In this document: positions 8,371 to 16,202 of the stretch, piece after piece
How the letters are laid out: every line of letters starts with the position of its first letter
Numbering within the stretch: the stretch's first letter is position 1
Origin: Huintestinicola sp050874005
GTDB taxonomy: Bacteria; Bacillota; Clostridia; Oscillospirales; Ruminococcaceae
Assembly: GCF_050874005.1 (NCBI RefSeq)
Contig: NZ_JBNMJV010000001.1
Coordinates: 62,001-126,000 of the forward strand
Reading direction: 5' to 3'
Length of the DNA stretch: 64,000 nt
Position numbers and translations under genes: made by a program
Notes under the pieces: generated by a model
The model's input: only the letters and a program-made list of their open reading frames with translations
What the model was told of the DNA's origin: nothing
Databases searched by the model: none

Positions 8371-10227
8371 TTATCTTACCTGATCCTCAAGTCCGCATCT
8401 GATAGCGGCTTCGTTCTCGCACCAAGCGAGGCATACGCCCTCGGGGTCATATTCCTTGCACTTAGCGGTCATATCAGCCACGATCTTGTCGAACTCTTCA
8501 TCGGACTCTGCATAAACAGCGTTCCAGGAGGAGGTTACGATGGTGTTCTTTACCTGCTCCCAAACGATCTCCAGCTCATCGGACTTGGCGGACTCGGAGT
8601 AGGAGGTAGCAAGAGAAACCTTGTAGTTTGTGGTGTTCATATATTCCTGAGCATTGTAGCAGCCTGTGCGGTCTCTCCAGTCGGTAAGGATATCGTAAGT
8701 GGAGTCGGAGCGGCGGCTTGCCCAGTTTTCGCAGTTATAAGTTTCGCCGTTGGAGTCGGGGTTGGAAGCGTCCTTGGACCAGGTGGTGTTGTTAGCCTGG
8801 AAGGTACCCTCGTTAAAGGAGATGCCGCCCCATTCAGCAGGCATTATAGTACCCTTTCTGTCCTTGTAAGCCGACTCGCCCAGTTCGGTGAAGCAGCAGT
8901 GACCGTCTTCGTCATAGTACCAGCAAACGTCCTTGGGACCGTAGTTGTAAGTCATATATCCCTCGGGAGTTGCAAGGTAGTTGATGATAGCCATACAAAG
9001 CTCGGGATACTCGGTGTTTGCGCCGATCGTCCAGACTCTGTTGCCGCCCATAACGTTCATACCGTAGCAGAGAGGAGTAGCGTCGGCAGGTACCATAGGA
9101 TACATTCCCTTGCCCTCGGAAAGGTGTGTCTCGGTGTTGTAGAGAGCAGAACCTGCGTAATCGAATATGGAGAAGAAGATACCGCCGTTCTGAGCCTTCT
9201 CACTCATCTTGTCATAGGTCTGAGTGATGGAGTTGGGGTCGATAAGACCTGCCTGATAAAGCTTGTTGAAGAACTTGAGGCTCTTGAGGTAGGGACCGTC
9301 AGGCTCGAGAGCGTCGTGGTACTTGCCTGTTTCAACATCATAAAGACCGAAGCCCATTTCATCATAGCCCCAGTAGCAGGTAGCGAATGCCTTGATGTAC
9401 ATAACCATATTGCCGTCCCAGTCGGGCCACATAGAAACTGCATATGTCTCGTTGCCTGCCTCGTCTGTGGGGCAGATCTCCTTCATAGAAACAAAGAGAT
9501 TGTAAAGGTCATCGAGATTGTTTACCTCGGGATAGCCAAGCTCTTTGTAGAGATCCCAGCGGAGGTCCATTGTATAGAAGAATGCCTCGTGATCCTCGGG
9601 AGATGTGGCAACGTTGTGACCGAAGCCGTAAACAACGTCTCCTGCGCCGATGGAGTTGTTCAGATTAGCATTGTTCTCAAGAGCGTAGGGCATATGCTCC
9701 TTAACGTAGGGACCGTAATCCGAAAGGATATCGTCCTCGTTCCAGTCGAAGAGCATACCCGATGTAGCGGCTCTCTGGTAATCGTTGCCTGTGGAACCGA
9801 AAATAACGATATCGCCGAGATTGCCGGACTCCATACGTGTGTCAAATGTACCGTCGGAATCGGGGATAATGGTCATAACGCAGTTATACTTCTGCTTCAT
9901 AAGCTCAGCAAACCAGCCTGTAAGCTCGCCGGAGTAGTTTGCCAGCTGGCTGTAGATGGTGATGTTGATGGTATCCTTGCCGTAAAGCTCGGCAAAGTCC
10001 TCGTCAGCCTCTCTTACCTCGCCGCTGCTGCCTGCCGCAGCTTCGGTATCGTTTTCAGCAGCAGAAGTTTCTGCTTCATCTTCATCGGTATCAGCACTGT
10101 CCACAGCAGCCTGTGTTTCGCCTGCCGCTTCGGTGGTCTTGCTTCCCTCGGTGGATCCGCTGCAGCCTGTTACAGCAGCCATCATAGAAACCGCAAGGAT
10201 AGCGGAGAGGATCTTCTTTAATTTCAT
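8371..10227 (-). CDS. Extracellular solute-binding lipoprotein
   Basis: A 618-residue lipoprotein of the ABC extracellular solute-binding type. A lipobox (AAVTGC) follows a short hydrophobic signal, then about 60 acidic/Ala/Ser linker residues, then the two-lobed binding domain (DTINITIYSQLANYSGELTG; GNLGDIVIFGST; NYLATPEGYMTYNYGP). The length and the many Trp/Tyr residues resemble oligosaccharide- or LplA-type binders. ATG 10227 is preferred over 10239 because AAAGGA stands too close to the latter. No permease or ATPase gene lies beside it, so it is an orphan here. The ligand is unknown. Confidence 0.88.
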   Translation of the reverse strand: MKLKKILSAILAVSMMAAVTGCSGSTEGSKTTEAAGETQAAVDSADTDEDEAETSAAENDTEAAAGSSGEVREADEDFAELYGKDTINITIYSQLANYSGELTGWFAELMKQKYNCVMTIIPDSDGTFDTRMESGNLGDIVIFGSTGNDYQRAATSGMLFDWNEDDILSDYGPYVKEHMPYALENNANLNNSIGAGDVVYGFGHNVATSPEDHEAFFYTMDLRWDLYKELGYPEVNNLDDLYNLFVSMKEICPTDEAGNETYAVSMWPDWDGNMVMYIKAFATCYWGYDEMGFGLYDVETGKYHDALEPDGPYLKSLKFFNKLYQAGLIDPNSITQTYDKMSEKAQNGGIFFSIFDYAGSALYNTETHLSEGKGMYPMVPADATPLCYGMNVMGGNRVWTIGANTEYPELCMAIINYLATPEGYMTYNYGPKDVCWYYDEDGHCCFTELGESAYKDRKGTIMPAEWGGISFNEGTFQANNTTWSKDASNPDSNGETYNCENWASRRSDSTYDILTDWRDRTGCYNAQEYMNTTNYKVSLATSYSESAKSDELEIVWEQVKNTIVTSSWNAVYAESDEEFDKIVADMTAKCKEYDPEGVCLAWCENEAAIRCGLEDQVR

Positions 10228-10328
10228 TTCACAGATCATCCTTTCATTTAAAAGCGAAGCCGGACATATTTAACAAAAAATCTGCCCGGCTGCGCCTGAT
10301 TTAATTTTTTGAAACGTACCTCAGAAAA

Positions 10329-11099
10329 TTACTTTCTCTTGGAAACAACCGCTGCAGCTGCTGCAACGCCCATAACTGCGAGAAGTGCGCCTGCTGCTGT
10401 GTTGCCTGTCTTAGGAGCTGTAGTCTCCTCTGCTGCGGGAGCTTCCTCTGCGGGAGCAGCCTCTTCAGCAGGAGCCTCAGTCTCTTCAGCAGCGGGAGCT
10501 TCCTCAGCGTCAGCGGAAGCAGCGCCGAGACCGCTTACTGTGAAGGAGATCTCGATAGAATCTGTGGGCATCATATAGCCGAAAAGACCGTCTTCTTTGC
10601 CGAGATCGTCGTTCCAGATGTTGATGCACATAGGCTCGAGGTAGTCCTTAGCGTCGGGGCTAAGATATGCCTCGTCAAAAGTGTACTTGGTGTTGCCGTC
10701 GAGAATTACCTTAACGTCGCTGATGGTCACGCCGCTGTCGAGAGGGATATCGGTGGAAACAAAGAGGAGGTTAAGAGTCTCGTCGGAGCCGAAGTCGAAG
10801 TCTGTAACGGAAACTGTGTATGTACCGTCGCCTGTGATCTCAGCGTCGCTGAATACGCCGCCCTTGTTAACAGCAGTAGGACCGTCCCAGCCTGTGATCT
10901 GGTCAAAGTAAACCATACCGTCGTCGCCGACAACGCCCTGACCGTAGTTGGGTTCATACCAAGCGTTTCTGAAAGAATAGCTTGCGGACTGAACGCCGAT
11001 ATAAGCGTGGTAGGTGTCCTCTGCGGAAGCAGATACGGGAATCATACTAACAGCCATAGCAGCTGCTGCGATAGCACTAAGTGTTCTTAACTTTTTCAT
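10329..11099 (-). CDS. Secreted surface protein with sortase-like signal
   Basis: A 256-residue exported protein. Residues 1-26 are a signal peptide (VSMIPVSASA). Residues 27-190 look like a beta-rich binding domain (YIGVQSASYSFRNAWYEPN, GDGTYTVSVTDFDFG), resembling carbohydrate-binding folds, though no family is certain. A low-complexity Ala/Glu/Pro linker (195-228) follows. The end has TAPKTGN, a 20-residue hydrophobic helix and SKRK, the order of a sortase signal with PKTG in place of LPXTG. Likely wall-anchored. It shows no enzyme motif. Confidence 0.8.
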   Translation of the reverse strand: MKKLRTLSAIAAAAMAVSMIPVSASAEDTYHAYIGVQSASYSFRNAWYEPNYGQGVVGDDGMVYFDQITGWDGPTAVNKGGVFSDAEITGDGTYTVSVTDFDFGSDETLNLLFVSTDIPLDSGVTISDVKVILDGNTKYTFDEAYLSPDAKDYLEPMCINIWNDDLGKEDGLFGYMMPTDSIEISFTVSGLGAASADAEEAPAAEETEAPAEEAAPAEEAPAAEETTAPKTGNTAAGALLAVMGVAAAAAVVSKRK

Positions 11100-11173
11100 A
11101 ATTTCTTTTCTCCTTTAAAACAATAATTAAATCGTTTTCATTAAATACAACCTGTGTATTTGTATTTAAGATA

Positions 11174-11202
11174 AATGTACCACAAATCTCCGCAAATGTC
11201 AA
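11174..11202 (-). promoter_or_regulatory. Promoter of the surface protein gene
   Basis: Minus strand TTGACA (11202-11197), 17-base spacer, TACATT (11179-11174). The leader to the ATG is about 70 bases and carries AAAGGAG. Confidence 0.6.
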
Positions 11203-11395
11203 TACCTTTTTTACACAAATTACAATAAAAAAATCTGTTATCAAAAAAATTGTCGGAAATTTTTCCGAAGATATGACTTTAAAACATATTGTTTCAAATG
11301 ACAGGATATGGTACAATTATAACGTATACAGACATTTTTTGGAATATAGATAGAAAACCGTCCCCGTGCGGCGGATAAATAAAAGAAATGAGAGA

Positions 11396-11790
11396 ATGAA
11401 AAATGCAAGAAGAACAGCAAGGTACATTGCCGCCCGTGCCGCAGCTATTATGCTTTCGACTGCTGCACAAATCTTCAGAATATAATCATTCCCGAAAGCG
11501 TCAGAGCCATTGGAGCGTATGCTTTTGGGATCTGTTCAAGCCTTAAAGCCGTAAATATACCCGACAGCGTGGGCAGCATAACAGTTGTGCTTACCGTAAC
11601 CGATAATTTGGGAAACACAGAAACGGTGAATGCGGTATTTACTGTCAACAAGCTTATAAAACCTGCGTCAGAGCCCGGGTCGGCGGTATATTATCCCATA
11701 GCAATAAACGGAAATGTTTTTGCCGACAAGCCCTCTGCACAGGCAGAACGCTTTAATTTCCGTAAGCCCTTGATTTTGCAGAGCTTTTGA
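11396..11790 (+). pseudogene. BspA-like LRR protein remnant
   Basis: Decayed gene of a secreted BspA-type leucine-rich-repeat protein. In one frame (from ATG 11396) a signal-peptide-like start is read (ARAAAIMLSTAAQ) and stops at 11485. In another frame, 11440-11790, typical LRR_5 text appears: YYAFDCCTNLQNIIIPESV, then AIGAYAFGICSSLKAVNIP. It jumps at once to an Ig/PKD-like fragment (VVLTVTDNLGNTETV) and a short tail. One frameshift and at least one internal deletion are needed to explain this; intact relatives are several hundred residues. The upstream gap 11203-11395 shows no other gene. Confidence 0.7.
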
Positions 11791-11822
11791 TGTATAATAT
11801 AGTCAGAAGGGAGCTGATTTTT

Positions 11823-12035
11823 ATGAGTACAAGAGAACTTGCTTACAGCATATTTGACTGCCTGACAGACGAGCAGCTTGAGGGCTTTGTTATGATGTTC
11901 GGAGGATTTGTGGAGCGTGAAAATAACATAAATGCCGAAACTGAGGCTGCAATCAAGGAAAGCGAACAGCTTCTCTCTGACCCGAATACGCCCAAATATG
12001 ATGTTGAGGACGCTCTCAGGGAGTTAAAGAAATGA
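11823..12035 (+). CDS. Antitoxin of a YafQ-type module
   Basis: A 70-residue acidic protein starting MSTRELAYSIFDCL, with the start set by GGGAGC upstream of ATG 11823. The C-terminal part (AIKESEQLLSDPNTPKYDVEDALRELKK read in pieces) resembles the toxin-wrapping tail of RelB/DinJ-like antitoxins. Its stop overlaps the start of the toxin gene by four bases (ATGA), the usual order of type II modules. Such proteins neutralise the toxin and often repress their own operon. The assignment rests mainly on the partner. Confidence 0.7.
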   Translation: MSTRELAYSIFDCLTDEQLEGFVMMFGGFVERENNINAETEAAIKESEQLLSDPNTPKYDVEDALRELKK

Positions 12036-12314
12036 AGTATAAGGTTATCTGGACATCGCAGTTTAAAAAAAGAATATAAATTGGCAATGAAAAGAAAACT
12101 TGATATCTCGCTTATTGATAATGTTATACGGATTTTGGCAAACGGTGAGGCTTTGCCTTATGAGCGGCACGATCATGAGCTTTCAGGTAACTGGAAAGGG
12201 TATCGTGAATGTCACATAACTCCGGATTGGCTTATGATATACAAAGTTGAAAATGGCAGCTTGGTGCTTTCTCTCACTCGAACAGGCAGTCACAGCGATA
12301 TTTTCGGAAAATAA
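12032..12314 (+). pseudogene. YafQ/RelE-type toxin with frameshift at an A7 tract
   Basis: mRNA interferase of the RelE/YafQ family. It begins MKYKVIWTSQFKK and hits a stop (TAA at 12077) just after an A7 run at 12065-12071. Removing one A restores a 93-residue protein: QFKKEYKLAMKRK, HELSGNWKGYRECHI, TPDWLMIYK and GSHSDIF. The residues used by YafQ for RNA cleavage (the His residues, Asp-Trp, terminal Phe) are all present in the second frame. It could be a true loss, a sequencing error, or expression through slippage on the A run. Downstream frame alone has an ATG at 12084 but lacks the first strand. Confidence 0.75.
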
Positions 12315-12321
12315 GCAAAAT

Positions 12322-12364
12322 ATAAAGCGTTCTGCCCTTCATAAAACGAGGGCAGAACGCTTTT
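12322..12364. terminator. Bidirectional terminator
   Basis: AAAGCGTTCTGCCCT and AGGGCAGAACGCTTTT pair perfectly around a ten-base loop, between the toxin gene and the convergent chemoreceptor gene. Confidence 0.92.
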
Positions 12365-12398
12365 ATAATACATATTATCAATAGAACTTAACAGAGCA

Positions 12399-14261
12399 TC
12401 ACTCAAAGACCTCGCCAAGAGAACGTGCCAGACCGTCAAGCTTGCTTGCTGTGGAAGCAGCGCTTGCGGAGATCTGAGCGTTCTGCTGTACAACGCCCGA
12501 AATGTGGGTCATGCTTTCGGATATCTGCTCAAAGGAAGCCGCCTGTTCTTCCGAAGCGGCTGCAATGCCGTCAATGATCTTGTTGCTTTCGGATACGCTC
12601 TTCATCATAGTGCGGAGCTGTTCTGCGGTCTCGTCGGCGATCTTGCTGCCTTCGGAAACAGCATTGAGCGTTTCGTCAATAAGCGCCGCCGTGCCCTTTG
12701 TAGCTTCTGCGCTCTTGGTGGCAAGGTTTCTTACCTCGTCCGCTACGACTGCAAAGCCCTTGCCGTGTTCGCCTGCTCTTGCCGCCTCAACTGCGGCATT
12801 CAGGGCAAGGATATTTGTCTGGAAAGCAATGTCCTCAATGGTCTTGACGATATTGCCTATCTTGCCCGAGGATTCTTCTATCCTGTGCATAGCGCCCTGC
12901 ATTTCGCCCAGCTTTTCCGTGCCTGCGTCAAGAGTACGGGCGGTCTCTGCGGCAATTCTGCCTGCGTCTGCGGCAGCTTTGGCGCTTTCGTTTATCTGAT
13001 GTGAAATGGTCTCGAAGGAAGCGGAGAGCTCCTCAACAGTAGCCGCCTGAGTGGAAGAACCGTCGGAAAGCTTTGCGGAGACCTCCTGCATTTCCTTTGA
13101 TTCGCTGCCGATATCCGAAGATATCTTAGTTACGTGGGAGAAAATGCGCTGCTGTTCTTCGTTTACTCTTACTGACTCGTCAAGATTGCGGCGGATATTT
13201 GCAAGCATAGAATTAAGTCTGTCGCTGAGGGTAATGTACTCGGGACAGGTGCGGACGTCAAATTCAACGTTCATATCTCCGTCGGAAACAACGTCAAGCT
13301 TTTGGAGGATATCGTTTATTCCCTTGACGATGACCTTCTGGATAAGGCTGTTTATGAGGAGTATGACAATGACAAGCATACCGATGACCGAAATGCCGAA
13401 TATCAGCATAAGTATGGTCCTGCCGCTGTATACCTCACTTTGGGGTATAGCAGCGATAAGGATATAATCATCGTTTTCGCCTGTGACGCAGTATACATTA
13501 TTGCCGGCTATCTTGCAGAACACACCGTCAGCACCGTTCATCAGCTTATCTGAAACGCCTGCGTCTGCGGCAGCCGTGCCGATAAGCTCCTTATCGGGGT
13601 GTGCAGCGATAAGACCGTCCGCTCTGGAAACAGCCATAACAAATCCTGTGCTGCCCACGGTAAACGAATCGAGCACATTGCCGATGCTGTTTCTTTCAAG
13701 CTGCTGCTGAAGTCTTTCGGGTGCGTTTCCGACCTGAACGATACCGGTGGAATCCTTTCGTGAAACGCTTATGTACTGGAAAAGCTTGCCGCTTGCGCCG
13801 TTGGGCTGAGGCTCCTGTGCTATTTTTAAGGAGCTGTCGGTCAGTATTGGAAGGAATTCTTTTGTCTGGTCGCTGGAGCTGAAATCAAATCCATAGTAAT
13901 CGGGCACGGTACCCCAGTATATAATGCCCTTGTCATCTGTAACGTGAAGCTCGTCCACGCCCAGCATATCCTTTATTTCATTAAGCTTGGCAGTGTCGTT
14001 GATGATAGACGGATCAAGATATACCATTTCGGCAAAAGCGTCCGCCTTGGCGATATATTCGGAGTTTATCTGTTCTGTCAGCTCTGCGGTTTCCGTTTCG
14101 TTGGAAACAAGCTCGTCCAATACATCGTTTATCCTGCTCACAGCCATATTTTTGGCGGTAGCCTTCATAACGCTTGTCTGAACGATAAACAGCACCGTCA
14201 TCATAAATACCATTGCCGCAGCACAGGCGTATAATATACGCTTGGTCAAGGTTTTCTTCAT
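12399..14261 (-). CDS. Methyl-accepting chemotaxis protein
   Basis: Transmembrane chemoreceptor of 620 residues. TM1 is near 9-31. A Cache-type sensor domain fills about 35-275 outside the cell (DKGIIYWGTVPDYYGFD; ISVSRKDSTGIVQVG). TM2 is near 280-305, followed by a HAMP-like region (DGDMNVEFD). The cytoplasmic coiled coil contains the kinase-contact tip EAARAGEHGKGFAVVADEV near 480-500. It would control CheA and flagellar or other motility outputs. No che genes are in view. The gene has its own promoter. The ligand cannot be told. Confidence 0.93.
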   Translation of the reverse strand: MKKTLTKRILYACAAAMVFMMTVLFIVQTSVMKATAKNMAVSRINDVLDELVSNETETAELTEQINSEYIAKADAFAEMVYLDPSIINDTAKLNEIKDMLGVDELHVTDDKGIIYWGTVPDYYGFDFSSSDQTKEFLPILTDSSLKIAQEPQPNGASGKLFQYISVSRKDSTGIVQVGNAPERLQQQLERNSIGNVLDSFTVGSTGFVMAVSRADGLIAAHPDKELIGTAAADAGVSDKLMNGADGVFCKIAGNNVYCVTGENDDYILIAAIPQSEVYSGRTILMLIFGISVIGMLVIVILLINSLIQKVIVKGINDILQKLDVVSDGDMNVEFDVRTCPEYITLSDRLNSMLANIRRNLDESVRVNEEQQRIFSHVTKISSDIGSESKEMQEVSAKLSDGSSTQAATVEELSASFETISHQINESAKAAADAGRIAAETARTLDAGTEKLGEMQGAMHRIEESSGKIGNIVKTIEDIAFQTNILALNAAVEAARAGEHGKGFAVVADEVRNLATKSAEATKGTAALIDETLNAVSEGSKIADETAEQLRTMMKSVSESNKIIDGIAAASEEQAASFEQISESMTHISGVVQQNAQISASAASTASKLDGLARSLGEVFE

Positions 14262-14326
14262 AAAAAATGTCCCTCCGGTAAATCGGCATAATTATACAAT
14301 TTATGCCATATTTCGATGATGTTTCT

Positions 14327-14355
14327 ATCATATCATAAAAATATAATAAAATCAA
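14327..14355 (-). promoter_or_regulatory. Chemoreceptor promoter
   Basis: Minus strand TTGATT (14355-14350), 17-base spacer, TATGAT (14332-14327), about 65 bases before the start codon. Confidence 0.6.
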
Positions 14356-14477
14356 GTAATTTACATAATTTTTATCTAAAAAGTGGAAAATTATTCCGAT
14401 AATTTGTATAAAAAATCATTGAATTATGCAAAACCTTTATGAAATACTACCAAATGAATATGGATTAACTGACGGCA

Positions 14478-14524
14478 AAAAAATTCGGGACAATACTGAT
14501 AATAAGCTTTTCGGTATTGTCCCG
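14478..14524 (-). terminator. Terminator of the MerR gene
   Basis: Minus strand hairpin with arms CGGGACAATAC (14524-14514) and GTATTGTCCCG (14496-14486), perfect over 11 pairs, followed by AATTTTTTT. It lies 90 bases after the MerR stop codon. Confidence 0.8.
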
Positions 14525-14614
14525 ATAAATGCCCGGATATGCAGGCAGAGCGATTTTACAGCTCCTGTTTTATCAGATAGGAAACCGCAGATCCGTGTCG
14601 GTACAAAAGTTGAT

Positions 14615-15355
14615 TTATTCGCAGTAAGCCTTTATAGCTTCTGACATAAACACAGCAGTTCCTTCGCCCTGCTTGTCAATGTTTTCCTTGAACCGTTCAT
14701 CGGCGGTGTACATCTCGCCGAGTCCCGCAAGAATTTCCTTTGTGCAGGCGTAGTAATTCTCGGAAATATGATCCTGCCACTTCTTCACAAGAGCCTGCGC
14801 CGAAGGGTCGGAGGGCTTTGCGCCCGATCTTGCGCACTCCGCAAACTCCCCTATAATGTCATTCATACCATTGTTTATCTCTTTCCATTTATCCTTGTCA
14901 TAGTTTGCGGTCTTTTCGGCGCTTTCCTTGTATGCCGCTGTGCCGCCCCATTTTTCCTTTGCCTCTTTTGCGTATTTTTCACGCTGAGCCTCAAATTCGC
15001 TGTTATCAAATACGTTCATACTCATATTTTCTCCTTTCATTGCGCTGTCAAGAGCATTTATTAGCCGCTCCAGCCGTTCCTTTTTCAGTATCAGCAGGTG
15101 CTTTTGCTCCCTGAGCGCAGTTTGCTTGTCGTAATCGGGAGAGGAAAGTATCTCGGAAATGCTTTTCAGAGGAAAATCAAGCTCACGGTAGAAAAGTATC
15201 TCCTGCATTCGCTGTAAGCTTTGTTCATCATACAGACGATAGCCGTTCTGTTCGTCAACAGAGCAGGGTTTAAGCAGTCCGATCTCGTCATAATAGTGCA
15301 GCGTGCGCACGCTCACACCCGTCAGCTTTGCAAATTCTCTGATGTGCATTTTCAT
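14615..15355 (-). CDS. TipA-like MerR transcription regulator
   Basis: A 246-residue regulator. Residues 1-70 are a MerR winged helix (IREFAKLTGVSVRTLHYYDE, GYRLYDEQSLQRMQEI), 75-105 the dimer coiled coil, and 125-246 a TipAS-like domain (YAKEAKEKWGGTAAYKESAE; ALVKKWQDHISENYYACT). TipAS domains bind thiopeptide-like and other drugs and turn the regulator into an activator. The promoter has the 19-base spacer expected of a MerR target, so it most likely controls itself. No efflux gene is next to it. Confidence 0.9.
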   Translation of the reverse strand: MKMHIREFAKLTGVSVRTLHYYDEIGLLKPCSVDEQNGYRLYDEQSLQRMQEILFYRELDFPLKSISEILSSPDYDKQTALREQKHLLILKKERLERLINALDSAMKGENMSMNVFDNSEFEAQREKYAKEAKEKWGGTAAYKESAEKTANYDKDKWKEINNGMNDIIGEFAECARSGAKPSDPSAQALVKKWQDHISENYYACTKEILAGLGEMYTADERFKENIDKQGEGTAVFMSEAIKAYCE

Positions 15356-15441
15356 AAATAACCATTCCTTTTCTGAGAGTTTTGTGTAATAAAACTCGAC
15401 GTGAAAATTTTATTTTTTCACACATTTCTCCCTTGATTATG

Positions 15442-15472
15442 AGTATATACTATGACGTTACGTGAATGTCAA
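15442..15472 (-). promoter_or_regulatory. MerR-type promoter with operator in a 19-base spacer
   Basis: On the minus strand TTGACA (15472-15467) and TATACT (15447-15442) are 19 bases apart. The near-palindrome TGACGTTACGTGAATGTCA (15453-15471) fills the spacer. Both traits are hallmarks of promoters untwisted by activated MerR proteins. It reads into the TipA-like gene. Confidence 0.85.
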
Positions 15473-15493
15473 GGGGTTTTTGAAATTTTTTTG

Positions 15494-15823
15494 TTATTTT
15501 AGAGAATGCAGATATACAGCCAGAAGCTCAAGAGCAGTTTCTTTCTGCTTAAAGGTACATTTTTCCAGATCAGCCATCAGCTCCGCCTGCCTTGCAGAAA
15601 GCGTGGGATTGTCTTCGGTAAGAACCGTGTCGGGAGTAATGTGCAAGGCTTCACAAATTTTCAGAACGGTCTCTATGCGCATATTTACCGTTCCGCGTTC
15701 AATGTCGGCATAGGTTCTGTCTGATAAATTTGCCGCTTCGGCTACTTCACTCTGTGTTAATCCTGCTTTTTTGCGTATGGCAAGAAGTTTGTTGCCTATA
15801 ACTCTGAAATCAAAAACAAGCAT
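15494..15823 (-). CDS. XRE-family transcription regulator
   Basis: A 109-residue protein with one Cro/CI helix-turn-helix (GNKLLAIRKKAGLTQSEVAE, AANLSDRTYADIERG) at residues 10-65, then a short helical tail (ARQAELMADLEKCTFKQKE). GGAGG precedes the ATG. It is divergent from the mini-protein and lipoprotein genes, and the shared upstream region has four GGAAGWAT-like sites that it may bind. Confidence 0.88.
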   Translation of the reverse strand: MLVFDFRVIGNKLLAIRKKAGLTQSEVAEAANLSDRTYADIERGTVNMRIETVLKICEALHITPDTVLTEDNPTLSARQAELMADLEKCTFKQKETALELLAVYLHSLK

Positions 15824-15851
15824 TTCAGTCCTCCGTTGTTTAATAAGAAGT

Positions 15852-15950
15852 ATTCTTCCTGTTTAATCTAATTTTAATCTGTTTATAAGAATTATACTTC
15901 CAATTTAGCTTGACAAATAGGAAGTATGGTTGTATAATTATAGGAAGAAT
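15852..15950 (+). promoter_or_regulatory. Promoter with four GGAAGWAT-like sites
   Basis: A consensus promoter, TTGACA (15910-15915), 17 bases, TATAAT (15933-15938), drives the mini-protein and lipoprotein genes. Around it lie ATTCTTCC (15852), ATACTTCC (15894), GGAAGTAT (15920) and GGAAGAAT (15943): two in each orientation, the inner pair flanking the -35 box. This looks like an operator set for the divergent XRE regulator. Confidence 0.7.
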
Positions 15951-16042
15951 AGTTCTTGCTAATATAAAAGTAATTTTCTATAGTAGGAGACTGATATAAT
16001 TATGGTTAAAAAATTTATAAGTATATGTAGGAGGCAGTAATA

Positions 16043-16189
16043 ATGAATAATGTTACTAAAGGTATTATTTTGATTTTGGTACTTATCTATGTTATTTCTC
16101 CATTGGATGTTGCTCCCGGTCCGATAGATGATATTATAGTGCTTCTAATGGGTCTGGGTTCACAAAAAGTATTTTCTAACAGGGAATGA
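16043..16189 (+). CDS. 48-residue DUF1232-like membrane mini-protein
   Basis: A short gene with a strong site (AGGAGG ten bases upstream). The product has one hydrophobic helix, then YVISPLDVAPGPIDDIIVLL, which is the core motif of the YkvA/DUF1232 family (SPxDxxPGPxDD). Normal family members are longer, so this is a minimal version. It is followed 13 bases later by the acidic-repeat lipoprotein gene and shares its promoter. Confidence 0.75.
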   Translation: MNNVTKGIILILVLIYVISPLDVAPGPIDDIIVLLMGLGSQKVFSNRE

Positions 16190-16202
16190 AAGGGGTATAA
16201 AG

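Noticed and set aside
8368..10221. 617-residue open frame on the plus strand
   Set aside because: It is exactly antisense to the solute-binding gene, lacks a ribosome site, and reads as low-complexity Val/Leu/Gly text caused by codon bias.
14426..14644. 72-residue open frame on the plus strand
   Set aside because: It runs through the MerR terminator hairpin and into the antisense of the MerR gene.
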